A DNA stretch of 64,000 nt from CAVVYA01 sp963752345 (GCA_963752345.1 CAVVYA010000015.1:434001-498000); one strand, 5' to 3'; positions 46,555 to 57,092 are shown, numbered from the stretch's first letter. Notes: a model not told the origin generated them from the letters alone. Numbers and translations: made by a program.

Positions 46555-46700
46555 GGAGGTCCGTTCATTCCTATTCGTCATGCCCCGGCCCTCGGGTCCG
46601 CTGCGCGCGGCCGCGGGCACCCACGACTTTCCTCGTGTTGCTATCGTGAAAAACGCGCGTATGGCACGACCAAGTCGGGCCATGACGTGCTCGCCATGGT
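46555..46700. repeat. REP-like palindromic region before LOG
   Basis: Contains GTCATGCCCCGGCCCTCGGG-type and CACGACCAAGTCGGGCCATGACG-type fragments, matching the edges of the palindromes at 26.96 and 38.5 kb. They lie in the spacer between the LOG and permease genes. Confidence 0.5.
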
Positions 46701-46721
46701 CCTGGCGTGTTCTCGGGTTCA

Positions 46722-48694
46722 TCAGATCTTCATCGGCAGGATGACCACCGTGGCGCCGCGCAGGTGAAGATTGCGCTGCACGGCATAGGCGGTCTTGTTG
46801 TGCAGCATGCGGGTGAAGGCATTGTCCTGCGCGAAGACCAGGTTCGACGCGAAGAACACGCTGTTGGGATATTCGCGGATCGACGGTGTCGGCCAGATCG
46901 ACGATGCGCTGCACCGTGTCGGTGCCGAAATCGTAGAGGAAGGCGGCGGCAAATCCGTGGCGCTGGCAATACCATACATAGTGGCGGAGCTGCTCTTCCA
47001 TCTCGCGCGTCAGCTCGGGCAGCATGGCTTCGCCATGGAAGCTCTCGGCGTCGATCTCGCCCACGCTGAGGAACAGGAAATTATGGAAGTCGCCCGGGAA
47101 CAGGCGAATGGCGGAGAGCAGCGTATGCATGCCCGCGCCGAGGCTGCGGCCAACCAGGAACACCGCCGTCGGCGCCGCCGGATCGAGCTTCGGTGCTTCG
47201 TCCGGGTCGACCGGCGGAACCGCGGTGGCGAACAGCGCATCGATCTTGGCCAGCGCGCGCTGCACGGATTCGTAGTGCCGGTGGATGGCCAGGCCCGTGG
47301 CGACGACGAAGCCGGTAATGAGCACGGTCAGCCAGGCGCCATGGGTGAATTTCTCGAACAGGGTGGTCGACAGGATTCCGGCGCAGACGACGAAACCGAC
47401 GAGCGAGAGCGCCAGGCGGCGCCAGGCATGCGGCTTGATATGACGGCACTGCCACCAGTGCAGGCAAAGGCCGTAAAGGCTCAGCGAGAAGGTCAGGAAC
47501 ACGTTGACGCTGTAGAGAACCACCAGCACGTCGACTTCTCCGCCGGTGATCAGCAGGATGCCGAGCGCGCCGCCGCCCATCAGCAGCAAGCCGTTCTGGG
47601 TGACGAGCCGGCTCGACAATTGGCTGAACTGGTGCGGCACCCAGCGGTCGATGGCCATGTTGGCGAGCACCGCCGGTCCGCCCAGGAAGCCGGTATTGGC
47701 GGCGACGAAGAGAATCCCGGCGGCGAAAAGCAGAGTCAGGATCAGGGCCGCCGACTGAATGGCGGAATCCTCTCCGAACAATTGGCCGTAGATCATCTTG
47801 AACGTGACCGCGTTCAGCGTCATGCCCTCTTGCGGCATGGCGTCCCACAGCAGATAGAGGACGATCAGCCCACCGGCGGTAAAGGCCAGGGACGCCGCCA
47901 TGTAGAGCATGGTCAGGCGGCCGGTCTCGACGCGCGGCTCCTTGAGATTGTTGATGTTGTTGGAAACGGCCTCGATGCCGGTGTAGGTGCCGCCGCCCAG
48001 CGCGAAGGCGCGCAACAGCAGCGAGAGCAAGGCAAACCAGCCGATGCTGTCGGCGAGCTCATGGGTTTCGGAAACGGTCTCCGGGATCAGCGTCGACAGT
48101 CCCTCGGCATGGGCCAGAATTCCATAGACGATCAGCCCGCCATGGGTGATCAGGAAGCCCAGGAAAACCGGCAGGAGAAGCTTCAGGGGCTCCTTCATGC
48201 CGCGCATGTTGAGCACCAGCAGAACCAGAGTCATGACGACTTCGCTCGGCAGCTTCCAGCCTTGCAGACGCGAGCGGCAACAAGCTGAACACCGCGTCGA
48301 TGCCGCTGGCGATCGAAATGGCGATCGTCAGCATGTAGTCGACGATCAGCGCCGAACCCGAGACGAGTCCGGCCTTCGGTCCGATCAGGGTGGTGGCGAC
48401 CTTGTAGCCGCCGCCGCCCGACGGAAACAGCTCGATGACCTGGTTGTAGGCGAACGCGATGATGAAGACGGTGAGCGCGGTCGCCACGGCGAGATAGAGG
48501 GCAAGGTGGGTATATTCGCCGAGCGCGACATAGGCTTCCTGGGGGCCGTAGTTGGCCGACGACAGGCCGTCGGCCCCGAGGCCGACCCAAGCCAGAAAGG
48601 CGGCGAGAGCCATATGCTGGCGAATCTGCGGGGCCAGCGGATTTTTCGGGGGGCCCAGGAACAAGCGCTTGAGGCGTTGCGCGGAAGGCAACAT
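46722..48694 (-). pseudogene. APC-family amino acid permease with C-terminal soluble domain, two frameshifts
   Basis: About 656 residues after repair. The permease part begins AQIRQHMALAAFLAWVGLGA-like (APQIRQHMALAAFLAWVGLG) and has DGLSSANYGPQEAYVALGEY, ELFPSGGGGYKVATTLIGPK and GGGTYTGIEAVSNNINNLKE. Twelve or so helices are followed by a soluble domain of about 200 residues with FLVGRSLGAGMHTLLSAIRL and FLSVGEIDAESFHGEAMLPE. Extra G at about 48262 (CTC-G-CGT) and about 46880 (GTC-G-ATC) break it; the true end reads IREYPNSVFFASNLVFAQDN and stops at 46722. Substrate unknown. Confidence 0.85.
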
Positions 48695-48924
48695 GGGCGT
48701 TCAGCGATGAGGTGGGGATGGGAGGTCGATTTGGACGGGCTCTCTATACTCCTAGGCCGGCTTGTCCGCCAGCCATTTGGGTTTCCGACCGGTCTGTCAC
48801 GCCGGCGTGAGCGTGTTCAAATAACTGTTATTCCACGCTTTGTCTCTTGTTCATAAGGTTCGGCTCCGGCAGGGTTGCCGTCCAATTGCCGCCGTCGCCC
48901 CTTCGAAATGGTAGGAGAACAAGA

Positions 48925-49434
48925 ATGGCTTCACGCGCGAACCTGATCACGGGCGTCCTGGCAGCGGCTGTGGTCGCCCTGAGCGGCGCGGCCTCGCTGT
49001 TCGCCCAGGACATGCCGCCGAAGATCGACGACAAGGCAAAGGCAACCGCCGTGGCCAAAGAGCGTTCCGATTACATGCTGATGCTGAGCAACAACGAAAA
49101 GATTCTGGTCAGCGCCATGAAGGGCCAGGCGCCACTCGACGATAAGGTCGTCGCCGCTGCCGAGAAGATCCATGCGTCGACCGGCGTCAAGGAAATACTT
49201 TCCCATTTCAATCCGGGCACCGGCGACGATGCGGTTGAGAAAACCCGGGCGCGAGCCCTGATCTGGAGCGAGTGGGACAAGTTCACGGAAATAGCGGCGC
49301 GCATGCAACCGGCTGCCGCGGAGGTATTGGCCGCAGCCAAGTCCGGCGACCAGACGGCGTTTGCCGAAAAGGAGCAGGCGGCGGTCAATGCGTGCAGCGC
49401 CTGCCATAAGAACTATCGCGCACCGCGCCGCTGA
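48925..49434 (+). CDS. Cytochrome c prime-type (class II) cytochrome
   Basis: A 169-residue periplasmic protein. The signal peptide is LITGVLAAAVVALSGAASLF. The mature part is a four-helix bundle typical of class II cytochromes with the haem-binding CSACHKNYR near the C-terminus. Such proteins bind NO or serve in electron transfer. The start at ATG 48925 has AGGAGAACA before it. It is followed by a second cytochrome c gene after 100 bases. Confidence 0.88.
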   Translation: MASRANLITGVLAAAVVALSGAASLFAQDMPPKIDDKAKATAVAKERSDYMLMLSNNEKILVSAMKGQAPLDDKVVAAAEKIHASTGVKEILSHFNPGTGDDAVEKTRARALIWSEWDKFTEIAARMQPAAAEVLAAAKSGDQTAFAEKEQAAVNACSACHKNYRAPRR

Positions 49435-49534
49435 CCGGCGCATGAGTGTCAGACCGCGCCTACGTTCGGCGGCCGGCTATGCTTTTTTCTCGGCCGCTTC
49501 CGGGCGAATTGTTCGAGCCGACTGGTAGGTGAAT

Positions 49535-50431
49535 ATGACGCGGACCGGTCGGGCTGTCGTTCTGCTGCTCGTACTGCTGAGCGGCGCCGTCAAGACAGCC
49601 TACGCGGCTGTCGGCGAAGGCGACACGCCCGAATCGCGCGGCGAATATATCTTTCACGCCGCCGGTTGCGAAAGCTGCCATACCGACGAGAAGAACAAGG
49701 GTGCATTGCTTGCCGGTGGGCGGGCGCTGAAGACGCCGTTCGGAACATTCTACGGGCCGAACATCACGCCCGATCCGGTAAACGGCATCGGCACGTGGAC
49801 CGACGAGGACCTTATCCGCGCCTTGCGCCAGGGCGTCTCGCCGGCCGGATCGCACTATTATCCCGCGCTGCCCTACACGTCCTATTCCAAAATGTCGGAT
49901 CGCGACATCCGGGACCTCAGGGCTTACATCTTCACCCTGCCGCCGTCAGCCACAGCCAACAAGTCCCATGACCTGAGCTTTCCCTTCAATATGCGGTGGG
50001 CGATCGGCCTGTGGAAATTCCTGAACTTCAAACCCGCCACGCTGGATCCGGAACCGGCGCGCGATGCCCAATGGCACCGCGGCCGTTATCTCGTCGAAGC
50101 GCTCGGTCATTGTGCCGAATGCCACACCGAGCGCGACTTTACCGGCGGACTCAAGACGCAGCGCTGGATGGCGGGATCGCCGGATGGCGCCGACGGTGAG
50201 GCGACCCCGAACATCACGCCGCATCCGGACACCGGAATGGGCAAATGGGAGGCGGCGGACATCGCCTTCATGCTCAAAACGGGCCTCATGCCCGAGGGCG
50301 ACAGTCTCGGCGCGTCGATGGCCGATGTCGTCGAACACAGCACATCGAAGCTGCGCGATGACGATCTCGCCGCCATGGTGACCTATCTCAAGTCGTTGCC
50401 CCCCGTCGCGGATCGACCGAAGCAAAAATAG
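49535..50431 (+). CDS. Dihaem cytochrome c
   Basis: A 298-residue periplasmic cytochrome with a signal peptide (AVVLLLVLLSGAVKTAYA) and two haem sites, GCESCHTDEKNKGALLAGG and LGHCAECHTERDFTGG, each followed by the NITPDP/NITPHP region and Met ligands. The pattern (two copies of GEYIFHAAGCESCH-like domain) is that of the SoxA/cytochrome c oxidase-subunit type or alcohol-dehydrogenase cytochrome subunit. ATG 49535 is used; a second ATG lies two codons upstream. It is probably an electron carrier, but the partner is not in the window. Confidence 0.9.
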   Translation: MTRTGRAVVLLLVLLSGAVKTAYAAVGEGDTPESRGEYIFHAAGCESCHTDEKNKGALLAGGRALKTPFGTFYGPNITPDPVNGIGTWTDEDLIRALRQGVSPAGSHYYPALPYTSYSKMSDRDIRDLRAYIFTLPPSATANKSHDLSFPFNMRWAIGLWKFLNFKPATLDPEPARDAQWHRGRYLVEALGHCAECHTERDFTGGLKTQRWMAGSPDGADGEATPNITPHPDTGMGKWEAADIAFMLKTGLMPEGDSLGASMADVVEHSTSKLRDDDLAAMVTYLKSLPPVADRPKQK

Positions 50432-50537
50432 GCACCCATCTTTCACGCCACAGGCCACACAAGGCCGGGTCGGTTGCATCGCGTGTGTGCACGTATTAGG
50501 TTAGCTCGATCCACGCAACCGCTGGATTAGCAAGCCA

Positions 50538-51523
50538 TTGAGCAAACCGACACTCCTCGTCATCCTCGGCGCTATCATCCTGGCCGCGGCGATCGCCTTG
50601 AATTCGCTGGTCGACTGGGAGGGCTCGCGGCATGACGCATCGAATGCGCCGAAGGCGCCCTCCACCGCGCAACCCGGCCTCGAGCCGCCGCAGATCGCGC
50701 GCAAGCCCGTGGCGCCGAGCTTCGACGTCGTGCGGATCAATCCGAGCGGCGATGCCGTGCTGGCCGGCCGCGCCACGCCGGGGGCCGAGGTGACGGTGCG
50801 CGAAGGCGAAACGGTGATCGGCCAGGTGCAGGCCGATCAGCGCGGCGAATGGGTTTTGGTTCCCGACAAGCCCTTGGCGCCCGGCGCGCGCGTGTTCAGC
50901 CTGGAATCCAAGCTGCCGGACCAAGATGCCGTGAAATCCGAATCCGAAGTGGTCCTCGTCGTGCCCGAGCAGGATGGCGCGGGCGCCCTGGCCTTGCGCG
51001 TGCCCAATCAGGCAGGGGGGCCTGGAACGGGGCCAACCACGGTTCTGCAATCGCCGTTTACCGGATCGGGATCGGATCCGGCGGCGTCGCCATCGGCGTC
51101 ATCGACTATGACGAAAACGGCCAAGCCTCGGTCAGCGGCAAGGCGAAACCAGGCGCTCGGCTGAACGTTTACCTCGATGACAAGCTTGCCGGTGCGGCGC
51201 GCGCCAACGACAGGGGCGAATGGAACTTTGCTATTCCCCTGCCTTTGGCCGCGGGCGAGCACCGGTTGCGCGTCGATGAGGTCACCCCCGACGGCAAGGT
51301 GGCGGGCCGCGCCGAGTACGCTTTTGCCCGCAAGCCGCCGGGTGAGGACGGCTTGTCGACCGGGGCGATCGTGGTGGTGGAGGGTAACAGCCTGTGGCGC
51401 ATCGCGCGCCGGACTTATGGCCAAGGTACGCGCTACATGCTGATCGTCGAGGCCAATCGGGAGCAGATCAAGGATCCCGATTTGATCTATCCCGGGCAGG
51501 TTTTCGAACTGCCGCGCCGCTAA
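50538..51523 (+). pseudogene. LysM peptidoglycan-binding protein with Ig-like repeats, one-base frameshift
   Basis: About 328 residues after repair, TTG start. An N-terminal membrane helix (LLVILGAIILAAAIALNSLV) is followed by two related beta segments: INPSGDAVLAGRATPGAEVT and GQASVSGKAKPGARLNVYLD, then a C-terminal LysM with VVEGNSLWRIARRTYGQGTR and DPDLIYPGQVFELPRR. One base is missing near 51060-51075 in a GGATCGGGATC-type repeat. Anchors to or senses the cell wall. Stop 51523. Similar proteins lie next to psd in alphaproteobacteria. Confidence 0.8.
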
Positions 51524-51559
51524 GCTCCCTCGCTTTTTTCGCAACTCCAGAGGCCCTCT

Positions 51560-52225
51560 TTGTCGTTTCGCATACATTCCGCCGGCGTTCCCTTCGTGAT
51601 TGGCTTTGCCGCCGTTGCGGCGCTGCTGTGGTGGTGGACTCCATGGCTCGGCCTGCCGGCTGCCATCATCGCCCTGTGGTGCATCTGGTTTTTTCGCGAT
51701 CCTGATCGCGTCACCCCGGGATTGCCGGGAACGGTCTATAGCGGCGCCGATGGCCGCGTGGTGAGCGTGACGCACGCGCCGCCTCCGGCCGAGCTGGGCA
51801 TGGGCGACACACCGCTGCCGCGTGTCAGCGTGTTCCTCAACATCTTCGATGTCCATGTCAACCGTGTGCCGGTTTCGGGCGTGGTGACCGGGTTGCATTA
51901 TCATCCGGGCAAATTCATCAACGCCGCGTTCGACAAGGCGAGCATTCACAACGAGCGTCAGTCGGTTCGTTTGACGACGGAGAATGGCCAGGATGTCGTG
52001 GTCGTGCAGATTGCCGGACTGATCGCGCGGCGCATCATCTGCACATTGCGCCTCGGTCAGGTGGTGAAAGCCGGCGAACGCTTCGGCCTGATCCGGTTTG
52101 GCAGCCGCACGGATCATTATCTGCCGGAAGGCTCGACGATTCTGGTGTCGGTCGGCGAGCCTGCCGTGGGTGGCGTCACCGAAATCGCGCGTCTGCCGGG
52201 AAGCAACGCTCAAAGCGGTCTGTGA
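51560..52225 (+). CDS. psd: Phosphatidylserine decarboxylase proenzyme
   Basis: A 221-residue enzyme making phosphatidylethanolamine. N-terminal membrane helix VPFVIGFAAVAALLWWW, then FFRDPDRVTPG, VSVFLNIFDVHVNRVPVSGV and the cleavage site RFGSRTDHYLPEG, whose Gly-Ser pair becomes the pyruvoyl group. TTG start at 51560. The stop overlaps the next start as GTGA, so translation is coupled to pssA. Confidence 0.95.
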   Translation: MSFRIHSAGVPFVIGFAAVAALLWWWTPWLGLPAAIIALWCIWFFRDPDRVTPGLPGTVYSGADGRVVSVTHAPPPAELGMGDTPLPRVSVFLNIFDVHVNRVPVSGVVTGLHYHPGKFINAAFDKASIHNERQSVRLTTENGQDVVVVQIAGLIARRIICTLRLGQVVKAGERFGLIRFGSRTDHYLPEGSTILVSVGEPAVGGVTEIARLPGSNAQSGL

Positions 52226-53196
52226 ACCGCGAGAAAAAAACGGGCAGGAGAAGCATCATGAAGATCGGTCGGCAGCGTCGCCGGATGCGCGAACTGCATA
52301 TCAATCAATTTCTGCCGAACGTCGTGACTGTGCTTGCGCTATGCACCGGTCTGACCGCCATACGCTTCGGCGTCCAGGGCCGCTGGCAACTGGCTGTCGG
52401 CGCCGTCATCCTCGCCGCGGTTCTCGATTCGCTGGATGGCCGTTTGGCACGCCGCATCGGCGCCACGACAAAGTTCGGCGCCGAGCTCGATTCGCTTTCG
52501 GACTTCCTGTGCTTCGGCGTGGCACCGGCTCTGCTGGTCTATCTGTGGACGCTGCAATCCGTCGGCGGAATCGGTTGGGTCCTGGCCTTGTTGTTTGCGG
52601 TGTGCGCCGCGCTGCGTCTCGCCCGCTTCAACACACGGCTCGGCATCTCCGATCTGCCGCCGTGGGCCGGCAATTTCTTTACCGGGGTGCCGGCTCCGGC
52701 CGGCGCCGGCGCGGCGCTCCTGCCGATGATGGCCTATTTCCAGTGGGGCGATACGCTGTTCCGCCATCCCTTCGTCAACGCTTGCGTGCTGCTGATGGCC
52801 GGCGCGCTGATGATCAGCCGCGTTCCGACATTTTCCTTCAAGCAGGTGAAGGTGCCGCATCGCTGGGTGCTGCCCGGTCTGATGCTGGTCGGACTGCTGG
52901 CCGCCCTCGTCGCCACCACGCCATGGGCCACGCTCACCGTCATGATGCTGGTGTATTTGTCGACGATTCCCTTCGCTTTTCTCAATTATCGTCGGCTGCA
53001 GGCGACCAGCGTAACGGTCCCGGCAGCGGATGTCGCCTATGCGGAGGAGGCGGAGGAGCGCGCGTTCGAACCGCTGCCCGAAGCGGAGGAGGGCGACCTG
53101 TCGGCCGCGACCGAGGCCAACCGCACGGCGGAGATCACGAGCGACCGCCCGGCCAATCTGGCCGGCACGATCGAGGGGCCACGCCGTCTGCCGTGA
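52222..53196 (+). CDS. pssA: CDP-diacylglycerol-serine O-phosphatidyltransferase
   Basis: A 324-residue membrane enzyme that makes phosphatidylserine, the substrate of psd. The CDP-alcohol signature DGRLARRIGATTKFGAELDS, followed by LSD, gives D-G-x2-A-R-x8-G-x3-D-x3-D. It has six to eight helices and an acidic, disordered C-terminal tail of about 60 residues. GTG start at 52222 overlaps psd; ATG 52258 is possible. Confidence 0.94.
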   Translation: MNREKKTGRRSIMKIGRQRRRMRELHINQFLPNVVTVLALCTGLTAIRFGVQGRWQLAVGAVILAAVLDSLDGRLARRIGATTKFGAELDSLSDFLCFGVAPALLVYLWTLQSVGGIGWVLALLFAVCAALRLARFNTRLGISDLPPWAGNFFTGVPAPAGAGAALLPMMAYFQWGDTLFRHPFVNACVLLMAGALMISRVPTFSFKQVKVPHRWVLPGLMLVGLLAALVATTPWATLTVMMLVYLSTIPFAFLNYRRLQATSVTVPAADVAYAEEAEERAFEPLPEAEEGDLSAATEANRTAEITSDRPANLAGTIEGPRRLP

Positions 53197-53248
53197 CGCG
53201 GCCATATTAACCGAAATTCAACCTATCTCGCGCAGTCTTCTCTGACGG

Positions 53249-53758
53249 GTGGAGCAGACGATGGCGCATGAAAACAGCGGGCTTGTCCTTCTTGTCGAAG
53301 ATAACCCTGTACAGCGGCGGCTGTATGGCGACGTCTTGTCGTCGCAAGGCTATACGGTATTCTCGGCGGAAAATGTGAAGGAGGCGGAGCAGTTCCTGCT
53401 CGGCAATATGCCGACGATCATCGTGCTCGATATCATGATGCCGGAGGTCGATGGCATCGAAGCCTGCCAGCGCTTCCGCAAGACCTTCGGTGACCGTATT
53501 CCCATTTTGTTCCTGACCGCCGCCGATACGCTGGACGTGGTGCTGTCCGCGCTGAAGGCCGGCGGCGATGACTATATCGTGAAGTCGGGTTCGCCCAGTA
53601 TCCTGCTCGACCGCATCAAGCATTGGCGCACGGTCAGCCACGCGGACCTTCCGGAACGCCGCACCAAGGCAGTGGCCTATCTCGAGGCCCGCTTGAAATC
53701 GACCGCGCCGGCTCGTCCAGTGCCGTCCGCGCCGAAAGTAGCCGGCACCAAGCTCTAA
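53249..53758 (+). CDS. Single-domain response regulator
   Basis: A 165- to 169-residue CheY-like receiver: GLVLLVEDNPVQRRLYGDVL, IIVLDIMMPEVDGIEACQRF with the phospho-acceptor Asp, ILFLTAADTLDVV and DDYIVKSGSP with the conserved Lys. The tail of about 50 residues is positively charged and lacks a DNA-binding domain. Start at GTG 53249 or ATG 53261. Partner kinase not identified. Confidence 0.9.
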   Translation: MEQTMAHENSGLVLLVEDNPVQRRLYGDVLSSQGYTVFSAENVKEAEQFLLGNMPTIIVLDIMMPEVDGIEACQRFRKTFGDRIPILFLTAADTLDVVLSALKAGGDDYIVKSGSPSILLDRIKHWRTVSHADLPERRTKAVAYLEARLKSTAPARPVPSAPKVAGTKL

Positions 53759-53999
53759 GCGCGCCACGGACGGGCCGCTCCGCGCGGTCGGTCAGTCAGC
53801 CAGCTATGCCGGTCAATCAGCGTAGCCGGCCTCTTTTTCCCCAACCCGATAGGATCGATCGGCCCGCGCCGCGTGTGGCGCGCGCGGATTTTCGCGTGCA
53901 TTCGCACCGGGCTTCACTACAATTCACAGCATAGAGACGTTAAAAGGCGTGGCGGGCCAAGGCAGGAAAACGAAAAACCTGGGCTGCCAGGGAGGTCTC

Positions 54000-54470
54000 A
54001 TGAGTGCTGGCAAGATCCGAATTCGTCATCCGCAGGACGCGGCGGCGGGACTCTTCCTCGTCGCGTTGGCGGTCGTGGCGATTTGGCAGACGTCCGACTT
54101 GTCCATCGGTACGTTGCGGCAACTGGGGCCCGGCATGCTGCCGCGCACATTGGCCTATGCGGTGGGCTTCTGCGGTGTGATCGTGCTCATCAACGCCTTT
54201 TTGCGCGCCGGCGCCGGGCTCGAGCGTTGGTCATTGCGCGGACCGCTGTTTGTGCTCGGGGCGGTGATCGTTTTCGGCCTGACCGTGCGGCCGCTCGGTC
54301 TTGCCGTCGCCGGGCCGCTGGTGGTCATCATTGGCGGGTTTGCGTCCCATGAAACCAAGCTTGTCGAATCCGTCATATTCGGCGTGACGATCACCGGTTT
54401 CTGCCTGTTCCTGTTCAAATTCGTGCTGACCTTGCCGATACCCGTCGCGCCCTGGCTGCTCGGGTATTGA
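54000..54470 (+). CDS. Tripartite tricarboxylate transporter small subunit TctB
   Basis: A 156-residue membrane protein with four helices (DAAAGLFLVALAVVAIWQTS; AVGFCGVIVLINAFLRAG; FVLGAVIVFGLTVRPLGLAV; FGVTITGFCLFLFKFVL). Begins IRIRHPQDAAAGL. ATG 54000 follows GGGAGG. First gene of tctB-tctA-tctC with six bases to tctA. Confidence 0.9.
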   Translation: MSAGKIRIRHPQDAAAGLFLVALAVVAIWQTSDLSIGTLRQLGPGMLPRTLAYAVGFCGVIVLINAFLRAGAGLERWSLRGPLFVLGAVIVFGLTVRPLGLAVAGPLVVIIGGFASHETKLVESVIFGVTITGFCLFLFKFVLTLPIPVAPWLLGY

Positions 54471-54476
54471 AGCGTC

Positions 54477-55979
54477 ATGGGAAGCTTCGCAGGCAATCTC
54501 GAACTCGGTTTCGTCACCGCCTTTACGTTCCAGAACATCGGGCTGTGCTTTCTCGGCTGCCTGATCGGCACTTTGGTGGGTGTTCTGCCGGGGGTCGGGC
54601 CGATCGCGACCATCGCCATCCTCCTGCCGATCACATTCCAGCTCGATCCCACCGGCGCCCTGATCATGCTGGCGGGCATTTATTACGGCGCGCAATACGG
54701 TGGCTCGACAACCGCGATCCTGGTCAATATTCCGGGTGAGGCGACTTCGGTCGTCACCACGCTGGACGGCCACCAGATGGCCAGGCAGGGCCGCGCGGGC
54801 ATCGCGCTGGGCATCGCGGCGCTCAGTTCGTTTTTCGCCGGCACAGTGGCGACGCTGGTCATCGCCGCGCTCGGCGTGCCGCTGACCAAACTCGCCCTGC
54901 TGTTCGGGCCGGCCGAGTATTTTTCGCTGATGGTGTTGGGTCTGGCCTTTGCCGTGGTCCTGGCGCGCGGCTCGCTGCTCAAGGCCGGAAGCATGATCCT
55001 GGTCGGCTTGCTGCTCTCCACCATCGGCACCGATCTTGATACCGGCGAGGAGCGGCTGACGCTCGGCATCGACAACCTCATCGATGGCATCGACTTCGCC
55101 GTGCTCGCCATGGGTCTGTTCGGCTTCGCCGAGGTGCTGCGCAATCTGGAGTCCCCGGAGACCCGCGATGTTGTTAAAGGCGCCATCGGCAAACTGCTGC
55201 CTGGTAAGGAGGACCTCAAACCGTCGGTCAAGCCGGTTCTGCGCGGCACGTTGATCGGCGCCATTCTCGGGATTCTGCCGGGCAATGGCGCCGTGCTCGG
55301 CCCCTTCGCGTCCTACACGATGGAGAAAAAATTGGCCAAGCAGCCCGAGCGTTTCGGCCGCGGCGCCATCGAAGGGGTTGCGGGACCGGAGGCGGCGAAC
55401 AACGCCGGAGCCCAGACGGCCTTCATTCCGCTCCTCACTCTCGGCATTCCGCCCAATGCGGTCATGGCCCTGATGGTGGGCGCCATGACGATCCACGGCA
55501 TCATCCCGGGGCCGCTGGTGATGACGAAGAGCCCCGATCTGTTCTGGGGCATGATCGTCAGCATGTGGCTCGGCAATCTGATGCTGCTGATCATCAACCT
55601 GCCCTTGATCGGGCTGTGGGTGCGGTTGCTCAAGGTTCCCTATCGCTTGTTGTATCCGGCCATTCTGATCTTTTGCTGCATCGGCATATATTCCATCAAC
55701 AACAGCGCCGAGGATGTGATCCTGACGGCGTTTTTCGGCTTTTTCGGCTATGCCCTGTACAAATTCGGCTTCGAACCGGCGCCTTTGCTGCTAGGCTTCG
55801 TTCTCGGAAAGCTGATGGAGGAAAAGCTGCGGCAGGCCATGATTCTGGCGCGCGGTGATCTTTTGACCTTTATCGAGCGGCCGGTTTCCGGTGTGCTGCT
55901 GGCGCTCGCCGTGCTGATCATCGTCATTGCCGTGCTGCCTGCGGTTCGTAAGGGACGCGAGGAGGCCTTTCAGGAGTAA
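54477..55979 (+). CDS. Tripartite tricarboxylate transporter large subunit TctA
   Basis: A 500-residue permease with about 12 helices. Family motifs GVLPGVGPIATIAILLPITF, YYGAQYGGSTTAILVNIPGE, GILPGNGAVLGPFASYTMEK, VAGPEAANNAGAQTAFIPLL and LGIPPNAVMALMVGAMTIHG are complete. It takes up carboxylates with the solute-binding TctC at 56067; the substrate is unknown. Confidence 0.95.
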   Translation: MGSFAGNLELGFVTAFTFQNIGLCFLGCLIGTLVGVLPGVGPIATIAILLPITFQLDPTGALIMLAGIYYGAQYGGSTTAILVNIPGEATSVVTTLDGHQMARQGRAGIALGIAALSSFFAGTVATLVIAALGVPLTKLALLFGPAEYFSLMVLGLAFAVVLARGSLLKAGSMILVGLLLSTIGTDLDTGEERLTLGIDNLIDGIDFAVLAMGLFGFAEVLRNLESPETRDVVKGAIGKLLPGKEDLKPSVKPVLRGTLIGAILGILPGNGAVLGPFASYTMEKKLAKQPERFGRGAIEGVAGPEAANNAGAQTAFIPLLTLGIPPNAVMALMVGAMTIHGIIPGPLVMTKSPDLFWGMIVSMWLGNLMLLIINLPLIGLWVRLLKVPYRLLYPAILIFCCIGIYSINNSAEDVILTAFFGFFGYALYKFGFEPAPLLLGFVLGKLMEEKLRQAMILARGDLLTFIERPVSGVLLALAVLIIVIAVLPAVRKGREEAFQE

Positions 55980-56066
55980 GAGTGTCCGTCTCGACGGAAG
56001 GGCCGGGCACGCCCATATAAAAGCGCGGACGTATGTGCGTCTGTTGGAACAGGGAGGAGTGAGTCT

Positions 56067-57038
56067 ATGAAGCGTATGTTGAGCGCTGTCGCGCTTGCGG
56101 CGGCACTGTGGGCTGGTACTGCTGCAGCGCAAAATTATCCCACGCGGCCGATCACCATCATCGTGCCCTTCGCGGCCGGTGGCCCCACGGACGTCATCGC
56201 GCGCATCGTGGGCGAGAACATGTCCAAGACTCTGGGTCAGCAGATCGTCGTCGAGAACGTGGTCGGCGCCGGCGGCACCACCGGGATCACGCGCGGCGCG
56301 CAGGCCAAGCCCGACGGCTATACGATCATGATGGGCCACATGGGCACGCATGGCGCGGCGCCGGCGCTCTATCCCAAGCTGAAGTATGATCCGACCAAGG
56401 ATTTCGAACCGGTCGGAATGGCAGCCGGCACGCCGATCATCGTCGTCGGCAAAAAAACATTGCCGGCAAACAATCTTCAGGAACTCATCGGCTACCTGAA
56501 AAAGAATCAGGACAAGGTGAACCAAGCCCATGCGGGCACCGGTTCGGTGTCGCACACCACCTGCATCTTGTTCAATTCGTTGATCGGCGTGAAGCCGACC
56601 CTCATCGGCTACAGCGGAACCGGTCCGGTGCTCAACGATCTCGTCAGCGGCCAGGTGGATTACGCCTGCGACCAGATCGTCAACCTGGTCGAACAGATCA
56701 AGGCCGGCAACATCAAGGCCTTCGCGATCGCAACGCCGGAGCGCTCGCCGGCTCTGCCGGACGTGCCGACCTCGAAGGAGGCGGGTTTGCCGGAGTACCA
56801 GGTCAGCGCGTGGAATGCGATCTTTGCGCCCAAGGGCACGCCGAAGCCGGTCGTCGACAAGCTGTCGGACGCCCTGATCAAGGCGCTGGAGGCGCCTGAC
56901 ACGCGCAAGCGGCTGCTCGACCTGGGCGCTGTTCTTCCCCAGGGCGAGGAGCGCACGCCCGCATATCTCGGCGAATTCGTGAAGAAGGAAGTCGCGCGCT
57001 GGACGCCGGTGTTGAAGGGAGCGGTCAAAACCGAGTAG
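56067..57038 (+). CDS. Bug-family solute-binding protein TctC
   Basis: A 323-residue secreted periplasmic binding protein. Signal peptide SAVALAAALWAGTAAAQ, then YPTRPITIIVPFAAGGPTDV, QIVVENVVGAGGTTGITRGA and SRSVSHTTC-like AGTGSVSHTTCILFNSLIGV. The two domains and the WNAIFAPKGTPKPVVDKLSD segment are standard for the Bug family. Follows tctA after 87 bases. It should bind the carboxylate imported by TctAB. Confidence 0.95.
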   Translation: MKRMLSAVALAAALWAGTAAAQNYPTRPITIIVPFAAGGPTDVIARIVGENMSKTLGQQIVVENVVGAGGTTGITRGAQAKPDGYTIMMGHMGTHGAAPALYPKLKYDPTKDFEPVGMAAGTPIIVVGKKTLPANNLQELIGYLKKNQDKVNQAHAGTGSVSHTTCILFNSLIGVKPTLIGYSGTGPVLNDLVSGQVDYACDQIVNLVEQIKAGNIKAFAIATPERSPALPDVPTSKEAGLPEYQVSAWNAIFAPKGTPKPVVDKLSDALIKALEAPDTRKRLLDLGAVLPQGEERTPAYLGEFVKKEVARWTPVLKGAVKTE

Positions 57039-57049
57039 GTCCCTCTGCG

Positions 57050-57092
57050 TGTGCCATCCGCCGAGTCATCGGGTTGCTGGGCGGATGGCACA
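57050..57092. repeat. 13-base inverted repeat after tctC
   Basis: TGTGCCATCCGCC / GGCGGATGGCACA with a 17-base loop, 11 bases after the tctC stop. No T run follows, so it may stabilise the mRNA 3' end rather than terminate on its own. Confidence 0.7.
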